Notes under the pieces: generated by a model
The model's database searches: none
What the model was told of the DNA's origin: nothing
What the model saw: only the letters and a program-made list of their open reading frames with translations
Source of the DNA: Microvirga subterranea
GTDB taxonomy: Bacteria > Pseudomonadota > Alphaproteobacteria > Rhizobiales > Beijerinckiaceae
Assembly: GCF_003350535.1 (NCBI RefSeq)
Contig: NZ_QQBB01000003.1
Location: forward strand, 310,001 to 374,000
Reading direction: 5' to 3'
Length of the DNA stretch: 64,000 nt
Shown here: piece by piece, positions 51,831 to 63,028 of the stretch
Layout: every line of letters begins with the position of its first letter
How positions within the stretch are numbered: position 1 is the stretch's first letter
Program-made: the position numbers and the translations under genes

Positions 51831-52850
51831 CTAGGCGACCATCGCAAGCGCGGCGTCGAGCCGAGCGCGGGCATCCACAGGATCGAGCGGCTCCGGATCG
51901 TGGCGAATGCGCTGAAGGGCGACCTCGGCCCGACGAAGGGCATCGCCTTCGAGGACGGGCGCCGCCTCGGCCACTCCGGACATCTCCTCCATGCGGCCGT
52001 TGCAGTGCAGGCCGATGTCGCAGCCGGCCGCGAAGGCGGCCTCGGTCCGCTCGCGGAAGGAGCCCGACAGGGCATGCATGGAGAGATCGTCGGTCATCAC
52101 GAGGCCGTCGTAGCCGATATGGCCGCGGATGATCTCGCGGACCACCACCGGCGAGGTCGTGGCCGGTCGCTCGGGGTCGATCGCCGTGTAGACCACGTGG
52201 GCCGTCATGGCGAGCGGCATGTCGGTCAGCATCCGGAAGGGCCGGAAATCATGGGCCTCCAGCTCCTCGCGGCTCGCATCCACCACCGGCAGGGCCAGAT
52301 GGCTGTCGGCCCCTGCCCGGCCGTGTCCCGGCATGTGCTTGACCACCGGCAGGACGCCTCCCGCCAGAAGGCCCTCGGCGGCGGCGCGGCCCAGGATCGC
52401 CACGTCCTCGGCCGAGCGGCCGTAGGCCCGGTCGCCGATCACGTCATGGGCGCCGGGGGACGGGACGTCCAGGACCGGCAGGCAATCCACCGTGATCCCG
52501 ACCTCGCGCAGGTCATGGGCGATCAGGCGGGCGCCGAGCCTTGCGATCTCGCGCCGAACAAGCGGATCGTTGGCGTGGAGGAGGCCGTAGGTGCGGCCCG
52601 AGGGGTATTTGGGCCAGTGGGGCGGCCCCATGCGCTGGACGCGGCCGCCCTCCTGGTCGATCAGGATCGGGGCGTCGGCCCGGCCGACGGTCTCGCGCAG
52701 AGCGTCGCAGAGCGCCCTCACCTGCGCCGGGCTGTCGATGTTGCGCTTGAACAGGATGAACCCCAAGGGCGCCGCCTCCCGGAAGAAGGCGGCCTCGTCG
52801 GGGGTGAGCTCGTGGCCGGAGCAGCCAGCAATGAAGGCGCGGGTGGTCAT
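51831..52850 (-). CDS. nagZ: Beta-N-acetylhexosaminidase (peptidoglycan recycling)
   Basis: A 339-residue family 3 glycosidase that removes GlcNAc from muropeptides. Signature elements: KHMPGHGRAGADSHLALP (His-Asp catalytic dyad) and MTDDLSMHAL with the Asp nucleophile. No signal peptide, so cytosolic as NagZ. Lies between the SPOR gene and scpA. The start ATG 52850 (MTTRAFIAG) is natural. Confidence 0.96.
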   Translation of the reverse strand: MTTRAFIAGCSGHELTPDEAAFFREAAPLGFILFKRNIDSPAQVRALCDALRETVGRADAPILIDQEGGRVQRMGPPHWPKYPSGRTYGLLHANDPLVRREIARLGARLIAHDLREVGITVDCLPVLDVPSPGAHDVIGDRAYGRSAEDVAILGRAAAEGLLAGGVLPVVKHMPGHGRAGADSHLALPVVDASREELEAHDFRPFRMLTDMPLAMTAHVVYTAIDPERPATTSPVVVREIIRGHIGYDGLVMTDDLSMHALSGSFRERTEAAFAAGCDIGLHCNGRMEEMSGVAEAAPVLEGDALRRAEVALQRIRHDPEPLDPVDARARLDAALAMVA

Positions 52851-52910
52851 ACCCGCGCCTTACGTCCCCTGCCGGGCAGGGTCAAGAAGTCCCAAGCGGC
52901 TTGTCCCGCC

Positions 52911-54350
52911 TTAGTTCTTCGCCACGAAGCACTGGCCGCCCTGTCCCTGGAGCTTGGAGCACAGGGACGAAGCCTCGTCACGGGACATGGGGCCGACGCG
53001 GACGCGATAGACGGTGTTGCCGTTCACCTCGGCCTTGCGGATCAAAGCCGGCTTTCCTTCCAGGTCCGAGAACTTCTTCTGGAAGCGATCGAAGGCCGCC
53101 TGGGCGTCGCCCTCGGAACCGCTGACGCCGAGCTGGACCGCAAAGCCGCCGGTGGCCTCGGATGCCGCGGCCGGAGCGACCGCCACCGGCTGGGCCGAAG
53201 CGACCCGCTGCGGCGATGCGCCGCTTGCCGGAGTCGAGGCTGCGGGAGCCGGAGTGGACGCGGCCGGAGCAGGGGTCGCAGCCGATGCGGGCTTCGGAGC
53301 CGGTGTCGCGGGAGCAGCGGCGGGGGTGCTGGCGACCGCCTGAGGCGCCGGCCTCGGAGCCGGAGCATTGGCCTGAGCCGCCGCCGGAAGCGACATGGTC
53401 GGCAGCGCCGCCGCAGGCGCCCGGGCATGGACCGTTTCGGGCTGGACCGTGCTGCCGTCCGGACGGATCGTCACCGTGCGGACCTTGCGCGGCTCGCCCA
53501 GGTTCATGCCGTTCGACGGCTGACGGGCCCCCTGGCCGGCATTGGTCGCCCCCGTGGACTCGCCGGAGTTCATCCGCACCGCCTGCTTGACGTCGACGGG
53601 CTGCTCCTCGTGGCTGACCACCTTGGTGTCGGTCTGGTTGGCGCGTTCGTAGATCTGCTTGTTCTGGTTCGGGATCTCGACCCCGCCTGGATTCTGCGGC
53701 TGCACCTTGATCGGCTCGTTCGAGGCCGCGATCAGGGGCGGCTGCCCGCCCGAGAACGAAGTGGAATTGCCGCCCAGGAGGTAGGCGCCGCCACCGCCGA
53801 CCACCACGGCGCCGACCAGCGCGCCGACGAGGATGAGGCCCTTGCGGGAGCGGGGCTTCTCCTGAGGCGCATAGTCCATCTGGTCGGCCGGCTCATAGCT
53901 CTGGCCGTCCTGGTCGTCGTAGAAGCCCTGGTCATAGGCCTCGTTCGCGTAGCCGTCGTGGCCCTGGGCCTGGTGGGCGGGCTCCTGGTAGGCATAGGCC
54001 GGCTGGGCCGGGGGAGCAGCGCTGGGCGCGTAATCGTCGTGGTGATAGGCCGGCGCGGCAGGAGCCGCGTGGCGAACCGGGAAATGGGCCACGTTGGGGG
54101 GCGCCGGCTCGTCGCGGGTGGCGAAGAGGTCATCCAGCCCCGCATTGGCCTGGTTGCGCGGCCTGGCCGGGCGATCGTTCGCCAGCAGGGACTGGAAGGG
54201 ATCGTCCTGGCCCACGATGCGGGCCAGCTCCGCCAGCGGATCGCTCCGCGTGGCGGGGGCCGATTGAGAGGGGGCGCCTTGCGCCTGGGCGATCTGCCGC
54301 TCGATCTCGTTCAGATCGACGGCAAAACGGGGCTTCACTGATTCGCTCAT
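52911..54350 (-). CDS. SPOR-domain membrane protein
   Basis: A 479-residue protein. The N-terminal part is a long acidic/Gln-rich cytosolic region; a single membrane helix lies near residue 172 (GLILVGALVGAVVVGGGGAY); a Pro/Ala-rich periplasmic linker follows, then a SPOR domain at the C-terminus (FAVQLGVSGSEGDAQAAFDR, then ALIRKAEVNGNTVYRVRVGP). SPOR domains bind denuded septal glycan, so it likely acts in division. It follows argS by 106 bp. ATG 54350 (MSESVKPRF) is chosen over 54374. Confidence 0.9.
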   Translation of the reverse strand: MSESVKPRFAVDLNEIERQIAQAQGAPSQSAPATRSDPLAELARIVGQDDPFQSLLANDRPARPRNQANAGLDDLFATRDEPAPPNVAHFPVRHAAPAAPAYHHDDYAPSAAPPAQPAYAYQEPAHQAQGHDGYANEAYDQGFYDDQDGQSYEPADQMDYAPQEKPRSRKGLILVGALVGAVVVGGGGAYLLGGNSTSFSGGQPPLIAASNEPIKVQPQNPGGVEIPNQNKQIYERANQTDTKVVSHEEQPVDVKQAVRMNSGESTGATNAGQGARQPSNGMNLGEPRKVRTVTIRPDGSTVQPETVHARAPAAALPTMSLPAAAQANAPAPRPAPQAVASTPAAAPATPAPKPASAATPAPAASTPAPAASTPASGASPQRVASAQPVAVAPAAASEATGGFAVQLGVSGSEGDAQAAFDRFQKKFSDLEGKPALIRKAEVNGNTVYRVRVGPMSRDEASSLCSKLQGQGGQCFVAKN

Positions 54351-54456
54351 TGCGCCGGACCTCCGGTTACTCAACAGGAGCGCACCCGCCCCTTGTCACA
54401 ACGTAACGGAACCCTGCGCAGATGGCCAGAAGCGGTCAACCCGCCTTCTGAAACCG

Positions 54457-56217
54457 TCAGCGCATCTCGTTGGGTGCCGTGACGCCCAGGATGGCGAGGC
54501 CGGATGCCAGCACGCCCCTGAGGGCATGGACCAAAGCGAGCCTCGCTTTCGTTGACTCTTTATCAGTTTGATTAACAAAGCGTAATTGCGGCAAGTCTTT
54601 GCCCTTGTTCCATAAGGAATGGAAGGCACTGGCCACGTCGTAGAGGTAGAACGCCACCCGATGTGGCTCGTGAGCCTCCGCGGCCGCCTCGATCATCCGC
54701 GGATACTGGGCGATCCGGTGGATGAGATCCATCTCCGCTTCGTCAGATAGGATCGAAAGGTCCGCTTTTTCAAGTTCTTGCGCTGAAAAGTTCGCTCCCG
54801 GGAAAGCTTCCGCGGCCTGCCGGAACACGGAGGCGCAGCGGGCATGGGCGTACTGGACGTAGAAGACCGGATTGTCCTTCGACTGCTCGACCACCTTGGC
54901 AAGATCGAAGTCCAAGGTCGCGTCGTTCTTGCGGAAAATCATCATGAAGCGGACTGCGTCGCGTCCAACCTCATCGACGACATCACGCAGCGTCACAAAG
55001 TCGCCGGCACGCTTCGACATCTTCACGGGCTCGCCGCCGCGCAGAAGCTTGACCAGCTGGCAGAGCTTGACGTCGAGTTCGCCCTTGTTGTCCGTCACGG
55101 CCTTCACGGCCGCCTGCATGCGCTTGACGTAACCGCCATGGTCGGCGCCCCAGACGTCGATCATGGTGGCGAAGCCGCGCTCGAACTTGGAGCGGTGATA
55201 GGCAATGTCGGAGGCGAAATAGGTGAAGGAGCCGTCCGACTTCAGGAGCGGCCGGTCGACTTCGTCCCCGAAGGCGGTGGCGCGGAACAGGAGCTGCTCC
55301 CGGTCCTCCCAGTCCTCGTCCTTCTGGCCCTTGGGCGGCGGCAGGCGACCCATATAGACGAGGTCGCGGGATCGCAGCTCGTCGATGGTCTTGGCCACCT
55401 CGCCGCCATTGTCCTGCTGCAGGGACCGCTCCGAGAAGAACACGTCGTGGTGGATGTTGAGGGCCGCCAGATCGGTGCGGATCATGTCCATCATGGAGCT
55501 GATGGAGACTTCGCGGACGAGGGGCAGCCACTCGGATTCGGGCTTGTCGAGGAGGCTGGTCCCGTGCTCCCGCGCCAGCCGCTCGCCGACCGGCTTGAGG
55601 TAGTCGCCCGGATAAAGGCCTTCGGGGATGGCCCCGATATCCTGCCCGAGGGCCTCCCTGTAGCGGAGATAGGCGGAGCGGGCGAGGACGTCGACCTGGG
55701 CGCCGGCATCGTTGATGTAGTACTCACGGGCGACCTTGTAGCCCGCGAAGCCGAGCAGGGACGCAAGCGCGTCCCCGAAGACTGCGCCGCGGCCGTGGCC
55801 CACATGCATGGGGCCAGTCGGGTTGGCGGAAACGTACTCGACGTTGACGGCTGCGCCCGCCCCCTGCCCGCTCCGGCCGAAGCCTTCGCTGTCGACCACG
55901 GCGGCGCGCAGGACCTGGTGGAGCACCTCCGGCGCGAGGCGGATGTTGATGAAGCCGGGCCCGGCCACGTCCAGCTTGGTGACGCGGGGATCATCCTGGA
56001 GGTCCGCAACGAGGAGATCCGCCAGGGCGCGCGGGTTCATCCGCGCCTCCTTGGCCAGCACCATGGCGGCATTGGTGGCGAGGTCCCCGTGCGAGGGATC
56101 GCGCGGCGGCTCCACGACGACGCGGCTCGCGTCCAGCCCCGCCGGGATCTTGCCCGCCTCGGCCAGCCGGCCAAGCGCATCCGCCACTCGCTTCTCAAAC
56201 AGCCCGAAGATGTTCAT
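54457..56217 (-). CDS. argS: Arginyl-tRNA synthetase
   Basis: A 586-residue class I synthetase. The HIGH motif is in [20 protein letters not shown], and the KMSKS-equivalent is [19 protein letters not shown]. The C-terminal anticodon-binding domain is [17 protein letters not shown] at [23 protein letters not shown] 56217 ([16 protein letters not shown]) is the natural start. Between dgt and the SPOR gene. Confidence 0.97.
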   Translation of the reverse strand: MNIFGLFEKRVADALGRLAEAGKIPAGLDASRVVVEPPRDPSHGDLATNAAMVLAKEARMNPRALADLLVADLQDDPRVTKLDVAGPGFINIRLAPEVLHQVLRAAVVDSEGFGRSGQGAGAAVNVEYVSANPTGPMHVGHGRGAVFGDALASLLGFAGYKVAREYYINDAGAQVDVLARSAYLRYREALGQDIGAIPEGLYPGDYLKPVGERLAREHGTSLLDKPESEWLPLVREVSISSMMDMIRTDLAALNIHHDVFFSERSLQQDNGGEVAKTIDELRSRDLVYMGRLPPPKGQKDEDWEDREQLLFRATAFGDEVDRPLLKSDGSFTYFASDIAYHRSKFERGFATMIDVWGADHGGYVKRMQAAVKAVTDNKGELDVKLCQLVKLLRGGEPVKMSKRAGDFVTLRDVVDEVGRDAVRFMMIFRKNDATLDFDLAKVVEQSKDNPVFYVQYAHARCASVFRQAAEAFPGANFSAQELEKADLSILSDEAEMDLIHRIAQYPRMIEAAAEAHEPHRVAFYLYDVASAFHSLWNKGKDLPQLRFVNQTDKESTKARLALVHALRGVLASGLAILGVTAPNEMR

Positions 56218-56265
56218 GGTACTTCTTATCTCGAAAGGGCCGCAGCCCTGAAAGCTGAGGCGCGC

Positions 56266-57474
56266 CTACCTCAAGTCCGGGGTCACGTCAAACAGACGCT
56301 GGTGTTCCAGGATGGCATAGCGGTCCGTCATCCCGGCGATATAGTCGGCCACACGCCTCGCCAGGCGGGGCTCGTCGTCCTTCGGAAGGTCGGCGCGCCA
56401 TTCCTCCGGCATCAGGTCCGGCTCGGCCTTGAACTTGCGGAAGAGGTCCCGCAACACGTCGTCCGCCTCGGCCCGGACCTTCATCACCTTGGGATGCCGG
56501 TACATGTGGGCGTAGAGGAAGCGCTTGATCTCCGCATCGGCCTTGGTGATCCCGTCGCAGAAGCAGATCACCGTTCGGCCGGCTTGCCGGATGTCGTCGG
56601 CGCTCGACGGATTCAGGGCAGCGATTCTCCGGTCGCCCTCGGCCAGCACGTTCTCGACGAACCGCGTGATCACCCGCCGTGTGAGCTCATGGATGCGCCG
56701 GGAAAGCTCGAGGCCCGGATAGCGGTCGTCGATCTCCCTGAGCAGCTCGTCGAGGAACGGCACCGCCCGCAGCTCGTCGATCCGGAAGAGACCGGCGCGG
56801 AGGCCGTCGTCGATATCGTGAGCGTCGTAGGCGATGTCGTCGGCGATCGCCGCGGCCTGGGCCTCGCCGCTGGCGTAAGTCGCGAGCTGGAGGTCCTGCA
56901 GGGCGTTGTATTCCAGGATCGCCAGGGGGACGCCGCGCTCGGCATATTTCAGGGTCGGGTTGCCGTCCACGTCCAAGAGCGGACCGTTGTGCTTGACCAG
57001 CCCCTCCAAGGTCTCCCAGGTCAGGTTCAGCCCGTCATAATCCGCGTAGCGCCGCTCGAGCCGGGTCACGACCCTGAGCGCCTGGGCGTTGTGGTCGAAC
57101 CCGCCGAAGCCTGCCATGCACTCGTCGAGAGTGTCCTCTCCCGTGTGGCCGAAGGGCGTATGGCCGAGGTCGTGGGACAGGGCGAGCGTCTCGGCCAGAT
57201 CCTCGTCGAGGCCGAGCGAGCGGGCGAGCGCCCGGGCGATCTGGCTCACCTCGATCGTGTGGGTCAGGCGGGTGCGGAAATGGTCGCCCTCGTGATAGAC
57301 GAAGACCTGCGTCTTGTGCTTCAGGCGCCGGAAGGCCGAGGAATGGATGATCCGGTCCCGGTCGCGCTGGAACTCGCTCCGGGTCGGGGAGACCGGCTCG
57401 GGGAAGAGCCGTCCCCGGCTCGCCCAGGGATCGCAGGCATAGGGGGCTCGCCATCGTTCGCCAAACGGCCGCAC
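56266..57474 (-). CDS. dgt: Deoxyguanosinetriphosphate triphosphohydrolase (dGTPase)
   Basis: A 402-residue HD-domain enzyme hydrolysing dGTP to deoxyguanosine and triphosphate. HD metal ligands: [20 protein letters not shown] and [20 protein letters not shown], with [19 protein letters not shown] and the C-terminal domain. Length is typical of the alphaproteobacterial type. ATG 57474 starts [20 protein letters not shown]. First gene of the minus-strand string, with a repeat-rich gap before the iron-sulphur gene. Confidence 0.95.
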   Translation of the reverse strand: MRPFGERWRAPYACDPWASRGRLFPEPVSPTRSEFQRDRDRIIHSSAFRRLKHKTQVFVYHEGDHFRTRLTHTIEVSQIARALARSLGLDEDLAETLALSHDLGHTPFGHTGEDTLDECMAGFGGFDHNAQALRVVTRLERRYADYDGLNLTWETLEGLVKHNGPLLDVDGNPTLKYAERGVPLAILEYNALQDLQLATYASGEAQAAAIADDIAYDAHDIDDGLRAGLFRIDELRAVPFLDELLREIDDRYPGLELSRRIHELTRRVITRFVENVLAEGDRRIAALNPSSADDIRQAGRTVICFCDGITKADAEIKRFLYAHMYRHPKVMKVRAEADDVLRDLFRKFKAEPDLMPEEWRADLPKDDEPRLARRVADYIAGMTDRYAILEHQRLFDVTPDLR

Positions 57475-57524
57475 GGGTCATCCTCGGGTTGAAGCCTTGT
57501 CAGGGCGCACTTACCTTGCTCTTA

Positions 57525-57572
57525 GCGCATCGTGCGGAAAAGTGGACCCGGTTTTCCGCATTGACGATGCGC
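57525..57572. repeat. Palindromic intergenic repeat, copy 2
   Basis: GCGCATCGT (57525) and ACGATGCGC (57564) form the outer stem; TGCGGAAAA and TTTTCCGCA the inner one, enclosing GTGGACCCGG. Same plan as the elements at 47382 and 57584. It lies in the dgt-ErpA-like gap next to copy 3. Confidence 0.75.
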
Positions 57573-57583
57573 CGCTTGACGAT

Positions 57584-57634
57584 AGAGCATCGGATGGGTC
57601 CCAAAAGTGCAAATCCACTTTTGGGTCCGATGCT
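57584..57634. repeat. Palindromic intergenic repeat, copy 3
   Basis: AGCATCGGA pairs with TCCGATGCT at the ends, and CCCAAAAGTG with CACTTTTGGG inside. It is 11 bp from copy 2. Together these form a tandem of related elements in the divergent gap. Confidence 0.75.
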
Positions 57635-57673
57635 TGAACGGTTGTCCAAGACTACCACGGACTGGATGCACGA

Positions 57674-58000
57674 ATGCCTGGAATCACCCTCACCGAACGC
57701 GCCGCCCGCCGCATCAACGAGATCATGGCCTCGGAGCCGGCCGGCTCGATGCTGAGAATCAGCGTCAATGGCGGAGGCTGCTCCGGGTTCCAGTACGCCT
57801 TCGACGTGGACCGCACCCGGCAGGACGACGATCTGGTGATCGAGCGGGACGGGGCCGCCGTGCTCGTGGACGAGGTCTCGATCCAGTACATGGACGGCTC
57901 CGTCATCGACTTCGTGGACGACCTGATCGGCCAGTCCTTCAAGATCGAGAACCCGCACGCCACCGCCTCCTGCGGCTGCGGGACTTCCTTCTCGCTCTGA
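57674..58000 (+). CDS. Iron-sulphur cluster carrier, IscA/ErpA type
   Basis: A 108-residue A-type carrier that delivers Fe-S clusters to apoproteins. The three conserved Cys are present: NGGGCSGFQYAF, and the C-terminal SCGCGTSFSL. The fold core MLRISVNGGGCSGFQ and VSIQYMDGSVIDFVDDLIGQ are typical. ATG 57674 (MPGITLTERAARRINEIM) is a normal start. Divergent from dgt; the next gene starts 83 bp downstream. ErpA is the likely assignment, IscA a possibility. Confidence 0.93.
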   Translation: MPGITLTERAARRINEIMASEPAGSMLRISVNGGGCSGFQYAFDVDRTRQDDDLVIERDGAAVLVDEVSIQYMDGSVIDFVDDLIGQSFKIENPHATASCGCGTSFSL

Positions 58001-58083
58001 GGCCGGCGCGGCACGCACCGATATTCCATCGCCTGGGCAAAACGGCTATGAGGTCGGGCCTTCCCTTGGCCCCGAGGAACATC

Positions 58084-59937
58084 ATGCGGCTCCTTCATCG
58101 TTCGGGCGTGTGCGCCCTGGCTCTCCTGGCCGGCACGGCCGCCTTGCAATTCGAGCCCGCGGTCGTCCCTGACCTCGTGGTCGGCAGCGACGGCCGGCAC
58201 CTCTCCGTCGGAGCCGTTCGTGTTCCGCTCTGGAGCGCGGCCCTTGCGCAGACGCCCGAGACGTTCAGCCTGGAGAACGTCCGCTTCGGCTTCGGCTCGG
58301 CCACCTACGAGGCCAAGCGGATCGATCTGGCAGGGGTCACCTCGTCCCGGGCCGACATCGAGGCCCTGCTCTCATCTTCGTCGTCGCAGCCCTTCGCCGA
58401 ACGCCTGGCCAAGGTGAGCGCGCGGCAGATTTCGATTCCCGAGCTGAGGGTCCGGCAGACGATCGGGCCAGAGACGCAGGAGACCACGCACCGCAACGTC
58501 GTCCTGACCGACATCGTTCAGGGCCGTATCGGCCAGGCCAGTGCGGAAACGACCGGCGCCGCGATTTCTGACAGCAGGACCACTTTCTCCGTCAGCTACG
58601 GGCGGATGACCGTCAGCGACGTGGACCTTCCGACCTTCACCCGCCTCTACGAGACCAAGGCGAGCGATGCGTCCGCCCCCCTCGCCCGCATCCATGGGGC
58701 CTTTTCCATCGACGACATCAACCTGGTCGACAAGGACGGGGCATCGATCAAGGTCGCCCGCATCGAAGGCCGGGATTTCATGGGCCGCCCGACAAAGGAT
58801 TCCTGGGCCGGGACGACCGAGCTCTTCGCCCAGCTCGGGGCGAAGGACGACCTTTCGGCCGACGAGGAGGCCCGCTTCGTCTCCGTCCTCGCCGAGTTCC
58901 TGACCGCCTTCGACATCGGGCACGTCGAGGCCAGTGGGTTCGAGCTGAAGGATGTGTCGGAGGGATCGACGGGCCGCATCAGGCGTCTGGCCTACACGGC
59001 GGCGACGGGCTCCCAACCGGCCGATGCCCGCGCCGAAGGCTTCGAGGTCGCCGACAAGAACGGCGCGGTCAGGATCGAGACCCTGAGCCTGACGGGATTT
59101 TCCATCAAGCCGACCCTCGAAGCCCTGAAATCGACCTCTCCCGAGGCGCTGCGGGAGCTCGACCCGACGGCGATGCGCGCCCTGCTGCCGACCCTCGGCA
59201 CGTTGCGGGTCGCCGGGATCGACATCGACACCCTTAACAAGGACGAGGGCCGGAAGCCCGACCGCGTGAAAGCCACGGTCAGGGAGTTCGAGTTCACGGC
59301 GGACCAGCCCTTCAAGGCGGTTCCGACGAACATCCGCCTCGGCTTCCGAAACCTCGCCATGGCGCTTCCGGCCGAGAGCCAGGAGGACGGGATCAAGGAC
59401 CTCATCGCCCTCGGCTACCAGAACCTGGACCTGTCCTTCATGCTGGCCGCGAGCTGGAACGAGGTGACCAGCGAGCTGACGCTGCGCGAGGTTTCGGCCG
59501 AGGGCCGGGACATGGGCAGCGTCAACCTGACGGGAACCTTAAGCAACGTGAGCCGGGACGTGTTCGATCCCGACACGGCGGTCGCCTCGGTGGCGCTCGT
59601 GGATGCGAAGGCGAAGTCCGTCGACCTGACCGTGCAGAATGCCGGGCTCTTCGAGCGCTATCTTGACAAGACCGCCAAGGAGCAGAAGACGACGCCCGAA
59701 TCCCTGCGCCGGACCTACGGCACGGCCGCGGCGGTCGCGATTCCGGCGATCATCGGCAATTCGGACCAGGCCAAGACCCTGAGCCAGGCCATCGCGCGCT
59801 TCATCGCCAAACCCGGCCGTCTGACCATCAACGCCCAGGCCAAGGACCCCAACGGCCTCGGCGTCGCCGACCTGATGACCCTGACCGAACCCGCCGACGC
59901 CCTCAGGAAGCTCAACATCACCGCGAAGGTGGAGTAG
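58084..59937 (+). CDS. Large exported protein of unknown function
   Basis: A 617-residue protein with an N-terminal hydrophobic signal-like segment (GVCALALLAGTAALQF) and then a long soluble part of repeating short beta-type segments (FSLENVRFGFGSATYEAKRI, VRIETLSLTGFSIKPTLEAL, LNLTGTLSNV-like). The pattern and length suggest an AsmA- or DUF945-like beta-rich periplasmic protein, but I see no diagnostic motif. CGAGGAAC lies 7 bases before ATG 58084. Follows the Fe-S carrier gene by 83 bp; relation to it is unknown. Confidence 0.7.
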   Translation: MRLLHRSGVCALALLAGTAALQFEPAVVPDLVVGSDGRHLSVGAVRVPLWSAALAQTPETFSLENVRFGFGSATYEAKRIDLAGVTSSRADIEALLSSSSSQPFAERLAKVSARQISIPELRVRQTIGPETQETTHRNVVLTDIVQGRIGQASAETTGAAISDSRTTFSVSYGRMTVSDVDLPTFTRLYETKASDASAPLARIHGAFSIDDINLVDKDGASIKVARIEGRDFMGRPTKDSWAGTTELFAQLGAKDDLSADEEARFVSVLAEFLTAFDIGHVEASGFELKDVSEGSTGRIRRLAYTAATGSQPADARAEGFEVADKNGAVRIETLSLTGFSIKPTLEALKSTSPEALRELDPTAMRALLPTLGTLRVAGIDIDTLNKDEGRKPDRVKATVREFEFTADQPFKAVPTNIRLGFRNLAMALPAESQEDGIKDLIALGYQNLDLSFMLAASWNEVTSELTLREVSAEGRDMGSVNLTGTLSNVSRDVFDPDTAVASVALVDAKAKSVDLTVQNAGLFERYLDKTAKEQKTTPESLRRTYGTAAAVAIPAIIGNSDQAKTLSQAIARFIAKPGRLTINAQAKDPNGLGVADLMTLTEPADALRKLNITAKVE

Positions 59938-59962
59938 CGCGGCGGCGCAATCGCGCCGTCCG

Positions 59963-62272
<2,310 letters not shown>

Positions 62273-62377
62273 CCCAAACGCTCCCCGCGCCAAAAACCGT
62301 CGTGACTATTCGAGCGGCTCTTGTGCGCGTCTTGTCTGGTGCCGTCAACGCCGTTGTCACGTCATGGGTGCCATGCA

Positions 62378-63028
62378 ATGAACCTGCGTCACCGCCTGAA
62401 GAACTGGCGCAATCCCCACAACCAGACCCGAATCCACCTAGCCCGCATGGCCTCCCGCCACGGCTACGACATCGGGGAATCCTCCTACGGCAAGCCCAAG
62501 GTTCGGTTCCCGGAATCGGGCAGGAAGCTCACCATCGGGCGCTACTGCTCCATCGCCGACAAGGTCGAGATCCTGCTCGGGGGCAATCACCGGCTCGAGT
62601 GGGGCACGACCTATCCGTTCTCGGCCCTGCGCGAGCTCTGGCCCTCGGCGCCGCAGACGGACGACTATCACTCCTCGCGCGGCGACGTGACCATCGGTCA
62701 TGACGTGTGGCTCGGCTCGGGCGCAATCATCTTGTCCGGGGTGACCATCGGGCATGGGGCGGTGGTGGCTGCCCATGCGGTGGTCACCAAGGACGTGCCG
62801 CCCTACGCCATCGTCGGCGGCAACCCGGCCAAAGTGATCCGCTACCGCTTCGACGAGGCGACCATCGCGGCCTTGCTCGAAGCCGGATGGTGGGAGCTGC
62901 CCCGGGAAAAGGTCGCGACCTTGATCCCGCTGCTGCAGAGCGACCGGATCCGCGAATTGATCGCCGCCGTCAGGGTGCTGCGGGCTCAATCGTCTTCAGG
63001 GTCCGCCGCCCCAGCGTCCGCGCCTTGA
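62378..63028 (+). CDS. Hexapeptide-repeat acetyltransferase (CatB/Vat-like)
   Basis: A 216-residue left-handed beta-helix acyltransferase. Hexapeptide repeats: TIGRYCSIADKVEILLGGNH and VTIGHDVWLGSGAIILSGVT, IGHGAVVAAHAVVTKDVPPY; the catalytic His is expected in HRLEWGTTYPFS-type text. The pattern is that of xenobiotic acetyltransferases and capsule/LPS acetyltransferases. With an acyltransferase-3 gene next door, polysaccharide decoration is more likely than drug resistance. ATG 62378 was chosen. Its last 59 bp overlap the convergent neighbour. Confidence 0.9.
   Translation: MNLRHRLKNWRNPHNQTRIHLARMASRHGYDIGESSYGKPKVRFPESGRKLTIGRYCSIADKVEILLGGNHRLEWGTTYPFSALRELWPSAPQTDDYHSSRGDVTIGHDVWLGSGAIILSGVTIGHGAVVAAHAVVTKDVPPYAIVGGNPAKVIRYRFDEATIAALLEAGWWELPREKVATLIPLLQSDRIRELIAAVRVLRAQSSSGSAAPASAP

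Noticed and set aside
62378..63028. Hexapeptide acetyltransferase as chloramphenicol resistance
   Set aside because: Xenobiotic and polysaccharide acetyltransferases share these motifs; the neighbour is an acyltransferase-3 gene, so no resistance claim is justified.
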